Positions 34,619 through 41,935 of a DNA stretch of 64,000 bases are shown piece by piece (position 1 is the stretch's first letter; each line of letters opens with the position of its first letter). The stretch is taken from assembly GCA_021202635.1 (NCBI GenBank), contig JAJQCQ010000085.1, positions 100,011-164,010 on the forward strand, written 5' to 3'. The stretch comes from Lachnospiraceae bacterium (lineage in GTDB: Bacteria > Bacillota > Clostridia > Lachnospirales > Lachnospiraceae). Below the pieces are notes generated by a model. It worked only from the letters and a program-made list of their open reading frames with translations. It had not been told where the DNA came from and did no database searches. Both the position numbers and the translations under genes were made by a program.

Positions 34619-34822
34619 AATTCTTCCACCTCCGAAATTGATGCATTCTCATTTCCTGCTCTTTCATAAACAGTCTGCCTGACATCCATGTAAATTCGCT
34701 TTCATGAAACGGTATTTCCTGCTAATCATCTCAATCAGGCACGTGTCCGACTATAATTCAAAAATATGTTTCTGTTGTGAAGAAAAAACGAACGAAGTAT
34801 GTTTCAGCTGAAATATTTCTGA
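34619..34822. other. Non-coding part of the 396-base divergent gap
   Basis: Between the beta-helix gene (minus) and the lrp-like gene (plus). The right half holds the promoter and terminator listed separately. In this left half I see an isolated TATAGT on the minus strand without a convincing -35 box, and no gene. Confidence 0.5.
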
Positions 34823-34851
34823 TTGACTTTTTGGAAAAACAGCTATAAAAT
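34823..34851 (+). promoter_or_regulatory. Strong promoter upstream of the lrp-like gene
   Basis: TTGACT (34823-34828) and TAAAAT (34846-34851) have 17-base spacing. The predicted start site is near 34858, only a few bases before a terminator hairpin. Confidence 0.72.
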
Positions 34852-34861
34852 CGAAAGAAAT

Positions 34862-34907
34862 AAGGACAGAGACGTCAGGTATTCCCCTGATGGTTCTGTC
34901 CTTTTTT
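34862..34907 (+). terminator. Intrinsic terminator in the lrp-like gene leader
   Basis: Eighteen-base arms (34862-34879 and 34886-34903; AAGGACAGA pairs with TCTGTCCTT, CAGG with CCTG, two central mismatches) enclose a 6-base loop. A run of six T residues ends at 34907. No plus-strand gene lies just upstream, so it acts on transcripts from the adjacent promoter and would yield an RNA of about 50 bases. Confidence 0.78.
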
Positions 34908-35014
34908 CATATTCCGAAGCAGATGACGACAGCATAAACGTTCCTGTATTTCAGTTTATAGCTGCTGGCCAATGATTTACTGACAGCTGTTATAGAAGGG
35001 AGAAGTTGTTCTTT

Positions 35015-35515
35015 ATGGATTCCATTGATCATAAAATCATTCTGGCTCTGAAAGAAAATGGACGCCGTAAGGCGTCAGATATCAGTCACGAAATTCACCT
35101 TTCCGTCTCTTCCGTAATCGAACGAATTCGCAAGCTGGAAGCATCCGGCATCATTCAGGCTTACACCATTATCATGGATGACGCCAAAATCGGAAATGAC
35201 CTGACCGTACTGATGGAAGTCAGTCTGGAGCATCCGCGCTTTTCTGACCCTTTTGTCCGGTATGTGCGTACAAATCCGCATATCATTTCCTGCTACTATC
35301 TGACAGGAGAATTTGACTATATGCTGAAAATCTGCTGCCATTCCTCCAGAGAACTCGAAGAGATTCACCGTGAAATCAAACAACAGGAGGGAGTACGCCT
35401 GACAAAGACACATTATGTGCTGAGTACAGAAAAGAATAATTATTCGTCCATGCCGGATTTTGAGGAAGAGAATGGGATGGTAAGCTCCGCATCCGGTTCG
35501 CGCGGACAGGTATGA
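35015..35515 (+). CDS. Lrp/AsnC-family transcriptional regulator
   Basis: This protein of about 166 residues has an N-terminal helix-turn-helix (residues 1-55, DHKIILALKENGRRKASDIS and SVSSVIERIRKLEASG) and a C-terminal RAM/AsnC effector domain (about 65-145; FSDPFVRYVRTNPHIISCYYLTGEFDY region). The family senses amino acids and controls their metabolism. A TTG start at 35006 is possible, but GGGAGAAG is correctly spaced only for the ATG at 35015. It converges with leuA. Control of leucine genes is suggested only by proximity. Confidence 0.9.
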   Translation: MDSIDHKIILALKENGRRKASDISHEIHLSVSSVIERIRKLEASGIIQAYTIIMDDAKIGNDLTVLMEVSLEHPRFSDPFVRYVRTNPHIISCYYLTGEFDYMLKICCHSSRELEEIHREIKQQEGVRLTKTHYVLSTEKNNYSSMPDFEEENGMVSSASGSRGQV

Positions 35516-35531
35516 GGGAAACCCTCATACC
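35509..35531. terminator. Hairpin between convergent lrp-like gene and leuA
   Basis: A perfect 10-base stem (GGTATGAGGG / CCCTCATACC) with an AAA loop spans the lrp-like stop codon and the 35-base gap to leuA. T-runs are weak on both sides. It could serve both genes as a bidirectional stop. Confidence 0.55.
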
Positions 35532-35549
35532 CGCATTCGTTTTCCCGCG

Positions 35550-37232
35550 TTATTTTTCCTCCGCAGCCTGCTTCACCGCCATATGGTTAATCGCGGTCAG
35601 AAGAGCGTCGACAGAAGCCCGGATGATATCGACATCGAGTCCGGCTCCCCAGTGAAGCGCACCAGTCTTTTTCTCACGAATGCCAACATAGGCAATCGCG
35701 CGGGAGCTGGAGCTTTGCTCAAGCGCATGCTCTTCGTATGTGACCAGATCGTACTCCAGACGGAAATGTCGTTTCATCGCATTGCTCACCGCATTCAGAC
35801 GGCCGTTGCCGGAGGCTTTGATGACGTTCGTCTTGCCGTCACAGGTCACCGTCACCTCTGCAATAATGCCGTTATGCTGTTTGAAGTGCATTTCCGGGAT
35901 ACTGTACGGCTCCGTAATATTTTCAAACTTGTCCTTGAACAGCTGGAAAATCTCATCCGGAAGCAGCTCTTTATGCAGTTCATCGGAAACGCCCTTTGCC
36001 GCATATCCCATCGCCTCACGCATTTTCTTTGGCAGCTTAAGTCCGTAATTCTGCTCCAGAATATAGCCAACACCACCCTTGCCGGACTGACTGTTGATGC
36101 GGATGACATCCGCGTCATAGGAACGCCCGATATCCGTTGGGTCGATCGGCAGATAGGGAACTGTCCAGGTATCGCAGTGATTTTCTTCCCGATACTTCAT
36201 CCCCTTTGCAATCGCATCCTGGTGCGAGCCGGAAAATGCGGCAAATACCAGAGCGCCCGCATAGGGGCTTCTCTCATCTACCTTCATACCGGTATATTTC
36301 TCATATGCTTCCGTAATCTTTGTCATATCATTAAAATCCAGTTTCGGATCTACACCCTGTGCATACATATTCATGCCAAGTGTAATGATATCTACATTAC
36401 CGGTACGCTCACCGTTTCCAAAAAGCGTACCCTCAATGCGATCCGCGCCGGCCAGCATCCCCATTTCCGCGTCAGAGATGCCGCAGCCTCTGTCATTATG
36501 CGGATGAAGGGAAAGAACCACATTTTCCCGATAGTTCAGATGTTCATTCATATATTCAATCTGACTTGCGTATACATGAGGCATAGACATCTGCACGGTA
36601 CTTGGAAGGTTAATGATCGCCTTGCGATCCGCTGTCGGCTTCCATACATCAAGTACTGCGTTGCACACTTCTGCAGCATATTCTACTTCCGTACCGGTAA
36701 AGCTTTCCGGACTGTATTCAAAGCGATACTTTTCCCCTGCTTCATCCGTAAGCTGCTGCAGAAGCTTTGCTCCGTCCACGGCAATTTTCAGAATCTCCTC
36801 TTTCGACATATGGAATACCTGCTCCCGCTGTGCCAGAGAAGTCGAATTGTATACATGAACGATCGCGTTTTTGGCACCCTTAAGTGCGTCAAAGGTCTTA
36901 CGAATAATGTGTTCCCGCGCCTGTGTCAGCACCTGCAGCGTCACATCGTCCGGCACCAGATCCTCTTCGATCAGACGGCGCAGAAACTGAAATTCCGTAT
37001 CCGAAGCCGCGGGAAATCCTACCTCAATCTCCTTAAAACCAACCTCGACCAGCAGCTTGAAAAAGCTGATCTTCTGATCCAGAGTCATTGGCACCACCAA
37101 TGCCTGGTTGCCATCGCGCAGATCCACACTGCACCAGATGGGAGCGTGCTCCACATATTCCTTTTCGGCCCACTTCATGCATCTTTCAGGTGGCATAAAA
37201 TACTGGCGGGTATACTTTTTGGGGTTCATCAT
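35550..37232 (-). CDS. leuA: 2-isopropylmalate synthase
   Basis: This 560-residue enzyme catalyses the first committed step of leucine synthesis, condensing acetyl-CoA with 2-ketoisovalerate. The DRE-TIM barrel shows SVDLRDGNQALVVPM, EVGFPAASDTEF, and LHPHNDRGCGISDAEM with metal-binding His residues, then GTLFGNGERTGNVDI. A C-terminal LeuA regulatory domain (about 430-555) implies feedback by leucine. The size and motif spelling match the longer LeuA form. AAGGAG lies 8 bases before the ATG. Expression is controlled by a leucine T-box upstream. Confidence 0.96.
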   Translation of the reverse strand: MMNPKKYTRQYFMPPERCMKWAEKEYVEHAPIWCSVDLRDGNQALVVPMTLDQKISFFKLLVEVGFKEIEVGFPAASDTEFQFLRRLIEEDLVPDDVTLQVLTQAREHIIRKTFDALKGAKNAIVHVYNSTSLAQREQVFHMSKEEILKIAVDGAKLLQQLTDEAGEKYRFEYSPESFTGTEVEYAAEVCNAVLDVWKPTADRKAIINLPSTVQMSMPHVYASQIEYMNEHLNYRENVVLSLHPHNDRGCGISDAEMGMLAGADRIEGTLFGNGERTGNVDIITLGMNMYAQGVDPKLDFNDMTKITEAYEKYTGMKVDERSPYAGALVFAAFSGSHQDAIAKGMKYREENHCDTWTVPYLPIDPTDIGRSYDADVIRINSQSGKGGVGYILEQNYGLKLPKKMREAMGYAAKGVSDELHKELLPDEIFQLFKDKFENITEPYSIPEMHFKQHNGIIAEVTVTCDGKTNVIKASGNGRLNAVSNAMKRHFRLEYDLVTYEEHALEQSSSSRAIAYVGIREKKTGALHWGAGLDVDIIRASVDALLTAINHMAVKQAAEEK

Positions 37233-37261
37233 AATGTTTGTCTCCTTCCTGAATGGTCAAT

Positions 37262-37295
37262 GTTATACTGATTCAAAACAGCAGGCCACAAACCC
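37262..37295 (+). repeat. Dispersed intergenic repeat, copy A (leuA leader)
   Basis: CAAAACAGCAGGCCACAAA followed by CCCGTTTGCTTCAC aligns with copies at 25211-25260 and 4173-4248. Here it forms part of a longer folded element between the T-box terminator and the leuA ribosome binding site. Confidence 0.5.
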
Positions 37296-37359
37296 GTTTG
37301 CTTCACAAACTATTCGCTGCTTGCGCAGCTTCTTATTCATTTTGCTGCTGCTTTGAATC
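37270..37359 (-). other. Structured leader segment between T-box and leuA
   Basis: Arms at 37270-37284 and 37345-37359 are complementary over 15 bases (GATTCAAAACAGCAG versus CTGCTGCTTTGAATC, one wobble). Inside, on the minus strand, are GCTGC-GCAA-GCAGC and GTTTG-TGAAG-CAAAC hairpins, so a three-way junction is possible. It is not part of the known T-box core. Confidence 0.6.
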
Positions 37360-37367
37360 CTGTACAC

Positions 37368-37406
37368 AAAAAATCCGCCTCTTTCGGCTATTGCCTGAAG
37401 AGACGG
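37368..37406 (-). terminator. T-box terminator
   Basis: On the minus strand CCGTCTCTT pairs with AAAGAGGCGG and TTTTTT follows (37368-37373). The competing antiterminator would use the conserved T-box segment at 37424-37437. Confidence 0.85.
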
Positions 37407-37763
37407 AAGACTACAAAATCTTTCGCGGTACCACTCTCATTTATGATCGCTCATACACTCAACGGACACGGGCTGTACAGCGGACTTCTTCTGCCACCTA
37501 ATAGCATGTCATCCATACCTGTTAGTCTTATATCCTTCCCATGGTAACGGTCGGGTACCGTCTGTGTCTACTCTGCTTTCTGCAACTCAGACTCGGTAAA
37601 CGATCACTTCGAACATCTGAATCCATAAAAGATTTCGGACAGCCGCTCGGGAGCGAGTTCTTCTGATCTCTCCTGATGCCTCGCACCATACGGCATTTCT
37701 CTGAAAAAAGAAAATCAGTGTACTATTCTCCGTCAACGCATTTTGCAATGTTGGTTTTCAACT
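37368..37763 (-). promoter_or_regulatory. Leucine T-box riboswitch upstream of leuA
   Basis: The minus strand carries the T-box sequence AGAGTGGTACCGCG (37424-37437), the early GACGGAGAATAGTA segment, and the stem I distal motif GGTGCGA. In the 3' side of stem I, GAACTCGC presents CTC at 37655-37657 as the likely specifier codon for leucine, which fits the downstream gene. Uncharged tRNA-Leu would stabilise the antiterminator and allow leuA expression. Confidence 0.9.
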
Positions 37764-37769
37764 TCCCGT

Positions 37770-37798
37770 AGTTTAACATTGAAACAACCTTTTGTCAA
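37770..37798 (-). promoter_or_regulatory. Promoter of the T-box - leuA transcript
   Basis: TTGACA (37793-37798, perfect) and TAAACT (37770-37775) are 17 bases apart on the minus strand, just upstream of the T-box. Confidence 0.75.
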
Positions 37799-37845
37799 CT
37801 ACAAAATGTTACTCTGGAAGCCTGCGAAATCAGTCTCGTGCCAGC

Positions 37846-37874
37846 TTGCAACACAGGCTTGTGTGTGATATAGT
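37846..37874 (+). promoter_or_regulatory. Promoter of the rlmI-like gene
   Basis: TTGCAA (37846-37851) and TATAGT (37869-37874) have 17-base spacing and lie about 50 bases before the start codon at 37926. Confidence 0.68.
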
Positions 37875-37925
37875 AGCCTTACTCAATCATTATTTACCTA
37901 TAATTTACAGAAAGCAGGCAACGAT

Positions 37926-39236
37926 ATGAAACAGCAAAGAGCTTACCCTATTCTCACAGTCAGCAGGAAAGCAGAACGTTCTATTCTGAATGGGCATCCG
38001 TGGATTTACGACGCGGAAATCCGAGATGTTATCGGAACGCTGTCAAACGGATGCCTCGTCGATGTAGTATCTGCATCATCCGATTCGAGACAGGATACGA
38101 AGCATGTTTCTTCTGACAGCACTCACTCCGCAAAAAATGAGTCATCAACGCAAAAGCCCGGCAGATATCTGGGCACCGGCTTTTACAGTGAACATTCCAA
38201 AATCCGTGTCCGCCTGATCTCGCGCAATGCGAATGATAAGTTTGACGCCGCGTTCTGGGCGCGGAGAATTCGCTACGCCTGGGAATACCGTAAAACCGTG
38301 ATGGGCACAGATATTGATTGCTGCCGCGTTATCTTTGGGGAAGCGGATCAGTTTCCAGGGCTGACAGTCGATCGTTTTCACGATATTCTGGTGACACAGA
38401 CACTCTCTTATGGGATGGACCTGCTGAAACCGGTCATTTTTCCGCTTTTATATCAGACACTGACAGAAGACGGCCAGGAAATCCGGGGAATCTATGAAAG
38501 AAATGATGTGTCCATACGAGAACTGGAGGGGCTGAAGCAGTACAAAGGCTGGTATCCGCTGGACATCGCTCAGAAGAAAACAGATCCTCTCACGGAAATC
38601 ACAGAAAATGGAATCATCTATCAGGTAGACGTAGAAAATGGCCAGAAGACCGGCTTCTTTCTCGACCAGAAATACAACCGTCAGGCCGTAGCCCGTCTTG
38701 CTGCGGGAAAACGCGTGCTCGACTGCTTTACGCACACCGGCTCCTTTGCGCTGAATGCGGCCAGAGGCGGCGCGTCCCATGTCTGCGCCGTCGATATCTC
38801 CCAGAGCGCAATTGACATGGCACGTCATAACGCCGAGCGTAACGGGCTTGCCGACCGTATGACGTTCCGCGTCGCCAACGTATTTGATCTGCTCCCGCAG
38901 TTAGAGCAGAGTCATGAAGAAAAATACGATTTTATCATCCTCGATCCGCCTGCCTTCACCAAAAGCCGGCGCACCGTGGACAGTGCGAAAAAAGGCTACA
39001 AAGAAATCAATCTGCGCGCCATGAAGCTTCTGCCGCGCGGCGGTTATCTCGCCACCTGCTCCTGCTCACATTTCATGCCGGATGAGCTGTTTATCAAAAT
39101 GCTTCACTCCGCCGCCGCTGACGCCGGGGTACAGCTGCGTCAGATTGAGGCCCGGCAGCAGGCGCCCGACCATCCGATCCTCTGGAACGTACCGGAGACA
39201 GATTATCTGAAATTTTACCTGTTTCAGGTGATTTGA
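37926..39236 (+). CDS. RlmI-type class I SAM-dependent 23S rRNA cytosine methyltransferase
   Basis: This 436-residue protein has an N-terminal PUA-like domain (GHPWIYDAEI) and an RlmI/YccW-type methyltransferase domain with NGQKTGFFLDQKYNR, the SAM motif VLDCFTHTGSFALNA, and the catalytic-region LDPPAFTKSR. E. coli RlmI makes m5C1962 in 23S rRNA; the clostridial target is not certain. A Ser/Asp/Lys/Thr-rich insertion of about 30 residues (49-79) splits the PUA domain between VDVV and RYLGTGFY, which are normally nearly adjacent. It stands alone between its own promoter and a bidirectional terminator. Confidence 0.92.
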   Translation: MKQQRAYPILTVSRKAERSILNGHPWIYDAEIRDVIGTLSNGCLVDVVSASSDSRQDTKHVSSDSTHSAKNESSTQKPGRYLGTGFYSEHSKIRVRLISRNANDKFDAAFWARRIRYAWEYRKTVMGTDIDCCRVIFGEADQFPGLTVDRFHDILVTQTLSYGMDLLKPVIFPLLYQTLTEDGQEIRGIYERNDVSIRELEGLKQYKGWYPLDIAQKKTDPLTEITENGIIYQVDVENGQKTGFFLDQKYNRQAVARLAAGKRVLDCFTHTGSFALNAARGGASHVCAVDISQSAIDMARHNAERNGLADRMTFRVANVFDLLPQLEQSHEEKYDFIILDPPAFTKSRRTVDSAKKGYKEINLRAMKLLPRGGYLATCSCSHFMPDELFIKMLHSAAADAGVQLRQIEARQQAPDHPILWNVPETDYLKFYLFQVI

Positions 39237-39269
39237 GCCGGTCTCCACGTTTTCAGAACCGCAAACAAG

Positions 39270-39305
39270 AAAAAGCCTTCCTGCTTTATCACAGAAAGGC
39301 TTTTT
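39270..39305. terminator. Bidirectional intrinsic terminator
   Basis: AAAAAGCCTT (39270-39279) pairs with AAAGGCTTTTT (39295-39305), so both strands have a stem followed by a T-run. It separates the convergent rlmI-like and GH2 genes. Confidence 0.85.
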
Positions 39306-39318
39306 CCATAAGAAAACA

Positions 39319-41829
39319 TTATCCTTCTATTTCCAGTTCTCCCTTAAGTCCATTTTCTGCACTTACTTTTACATGAATGGTCTCTCCGGTTCCGGTCTTT
39401 CGTAGAATCAGAAGCGCCGTCGCACCCCAGGTGTCGGCGACTCCATCGAGATAGTTGTAATCCGGTTTCGGGTTGCCGCTTCCGAATCCGGCCAGCACGG
39501 CTCCTCCGGAGACTTCTGCCTTCAGCCTGCCCTCTGCTCCGGTCGCCAGAATACCGGCGGCATCAAGCAGCTGCACGTCAATGAACAGAAGCTCATTTCC
39601 TGCGGTCTCTTCACAGGTAAGCACTACCTGTGCCGGTGCCGCTGCAGTGTATAGCTCGGTCTGTGCTGCGGCAGTCATTTTTCCTGCATCGGCGCCGTCT
39701 TTTTTATACAGCACCGCAGTAACCGTTCCCGGCTCGTAGGTAGTTTCGAAAATAGTCCGGTAGCCTGCAGCCTCTCCGCTCGCTGCTCTGCCGACCGATT
39801 TACCATTAACATACAATTCCACTTCATCACCCGGCGCATAGACCTCGACAACCACCGGCTTGCCCTCACAGCCCTCCCAGGTCCAGGAGGCGGTTGCGTC
39901 GCTGATGACCCACGGGGTTTTGATCAGCGGTTCACCATAATGATTCGGGTTCTGCACCGCAATGTACGGCTCTTTGAGAAGGCCAAAAACACATTCTCTG
40001 TAATAGGAAGCCGGTCTCCTTCTGCCTGTGATATCAATATCGCCGCAGTAGGCCAGCTGTGCCGGAAATTCTGCGCCGAAACCGCCCTCACCCCAGTGAT
40101 AAGCCGGAATACCGACGCCAGCCTCACCAATATAATCCCAGCCGGTCCAGGTGAAATCACCGATCACATGAGGCGCATTTTTGATGATTTCCCAGTTTCT
40201 CGCAATCTCAGGCGGATAGGTCTCGCTGCCTACGATCACACGATTCGGATAATCTTTTGCGTCCCGCTCATAGCGCGCGGTCATGTAATTGTATCCGGCG
40301 ACGTCCAGATAAGCGCATGCTTTCTCCAGCTTGTCAGAGATTGCGCGGTGAACGACGATGTCATCCATACGGGTATCCATCATCGTCATAAAGTCATTAA
40401 CGTTGCCGCCCGCTGCCGGAGCATCTGTATCGGCCTGCGCATCCGCTTTCTCTGGTGCGCCTGCTTCTGCGGAGCTTCTCGCCAGATCTGCCATAATTTC
40501 GCCAATCCGGTCGCCAGCGGCAAATACGCCGTTGATCCCGGCTGTTGTATAGCGGGTGTCATCCAGTTCTTTGATTTTTTTGTTCATCTCATAACAAAGC
40601 TTCGCGCCGGCATCGCTACCGATCTCCGGAATCTCGTTGCCGATCGAGTACAGCACAACACAGGGATGATTGTAATCGCGACGCACCATCGCTGTCACAT
40701 CCTTCTCCCACCATTCCTGGAAATACAGGCCATAGTCCAGATCGGATTTCATGCGGTTCCACATATCGGAAAACTCGTCCATCACATATATACCCACTTC
40801 GTCACAGGCTTTCAGCATGGCAGGAGCCATTGGCTGATGGGAAGAACGAATTGCGTTAAATCCGGCTTCCTTCAGAATTTTCGCCTGGCGCAGATGGAAT
40901 TCTTCATAAGTCGCGGCGCCGAGAAGGCCGGAATCATGGTGTATGCAGGCACCGCGCAGCTTCACGCTCCTGCCGTTTACGCGAAGTCCCCGCTTCGCGT
41001 CCAGCTGCAGGGTGCGGATACCGAACGTGCCGGTCTCAGAATCGACCACTTTATTCTCTGATTTTAAAGAAATTTCATACGTATAGAGAGCCGGGGTCTC
41101 GTCCGACCAGAGCTGCGGATGGTCTACCGCGATTCGCTGCGACAGCGTCCGTCCTTCCTGCCCGAACAGAGTCACAGCTGCATGTTCTCTGGCGATCTCC
41201 GTCCCTGCCCCGTCACGAATCACTGTCTCCAGCATCAGATCAGCAGGCGCGGGGCGCAGATTTTTCAGCTCAGAAGCAACATGGATCACCGCATAGCTGC
41301 CATCTGCGCAATCATCCACGGATTCCGTCGTTACGCGGATTCCTTCCGGCTCCAGACAGGTCAGCTCTGACTCCAGCAGATAAACATCCCGGTAAATTCC
41401 GCTGCCGGAATACCAACGGCTGTTTGTCATACCACTGTTACGCACCTGTACGCGAATTTCATTCTCTTCTCCGTATTTGACAAAATCGTTCAAAGGTACA
41501 TAAAAGGTCGTATAGCCAAACATATTCTTTCCCGCGAGCTGGCTGTTCACATAAACCATCGCATTCATATAGACGCCCTCAAATTTCAGCATCAGGAGCT
41601 TTTCCCGGGCATCTTCCGGTACGTACAGCTTTTTCACATAGCAGTAGATACCTCCGTCCCGGAATCCGGTGTTTCCCATATTGGGGCTCCCGGCATAGGC
41701 GCGGCGCTCCAGCATTGCGTCATGCGGAAGTGAAATCCTGCGCGCAGTTTCCGGTACATTCCAGACCAGCGCAAAAGAATCCTTATCCTCCCAGAACATC
41801 CAGTTCTCATTCCATTTCTGTGCTCTCAT
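39319..41829 (-). CDS. Glycoside hydrolase family 2 (beta-galactosidase-like)
   Basis: This cytoplasmic enzyme of about 836 residues has an N-terminal jelly-roll domain (1-155), an Ig-like domain, a TIM barrel (about 270-560) and C-terminal Ig-like domains. The acid/base is Glu399 in YSIGNEI and the nucleophile is Glu536 in VGSETYPP. There is no signal peptide. An Ala/Asp/Glu-rich insertion (about 452-478) interrupts the barrel between the two catalytic residues. The ATG at 41844 is possible, but GGAGTGG is better placed for the ATG at 41829. GH2 members cut beta-galactosides, beta-glucuronides or beta-mannosides; the specificity is not readable. It is the last gene of the minus-strand glycosidase run. 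Confidence 0.9.
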   Translation of the reverse strand: MRAQKWNENWMFWEDKDSFALVWNVPETARRISLPHDAMLERRAYAGSPNMGNTGFRDGGIYCYVKKLYVPEDAREKLLMLKFEGVYMNAMVYVNSQLAGKNMFGYTTFYVPLNDFVKYGEENEIRVQVRNSGMTNSRWYSGSGIYRDVYLLESELTCLEPEGIRVTTESVDDCADGSYAVIHVASELKNLRPAPADLMLETVIRDGAGTEIAREHAAVTLFGQEGRTLSQRIAVDHPQLWSDETPALYTYEISLKSENKVVDSETGTFGIRTLQLDAKRGLRVNGRSVKLRGACIHHDSGLLGAATYEEFHLRQAKILKEAGFNAIRSSHQPMAPAMLKACDEVGIYVMDEFSDMWNRMKSDLDYGLYFQEWWEKDVTAMVRRDYNHPCVVLYSIGNEIPEIGSDAGAKLCYEMNKKIKELDDTRYTTAGINGVFAAGDRIGEIMADLARSSAEAGAPEKADAQADTDAPAAGGNVNDFMTMMDTRMDDIVVHRAISDKLEKACAYLDVAGYNYMTARYERDAKDYPNRVIVGSETYPPEIARNWEIIKNAPHVIGDFTWTGWDYIGEAGVGIPAYHWGEGGFGAEFPAQLAYCGDIDITGRRRPASYYRECVFGLLKEPYIAVQNPNHYGEPLIKTPWVISDATASWTWEGCEGKPVVVEVYAPGDEVELYVNGKSVGRAASGEAAGYRTIFETTYEPGTVTAVLYKKDGADAGKMTAAAQTELYTAAAPAQVVLTCEETAGNELLFIDVQLLDAAGILATGAEGRLKAEVSGGAVLAGFGSGNPKPDYNYLDGVADTWGATALLILRKTGTGETIHVKVSAENGLKGELEIEG

Positions 41830-41935
41830 CGTTTTCCACTCCATTCATTTAACCAAGATTAGCCATGCCACACATGGAAGTACGTGACATGGCCAAAACC
41901 ATTCATCCGAAATCCTTACCTGTCAGATTTGCGCA

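Noticed and set aside
35583..37271. A 562-codon open frame on the plus strand opposite leuA
   Set aside because: It is antisense to a clearly conserved enzyme, is rich in His, Arg, Ile and Cys as expected of a mirrored frame, and has no recognisable domain or ribosome binding site.
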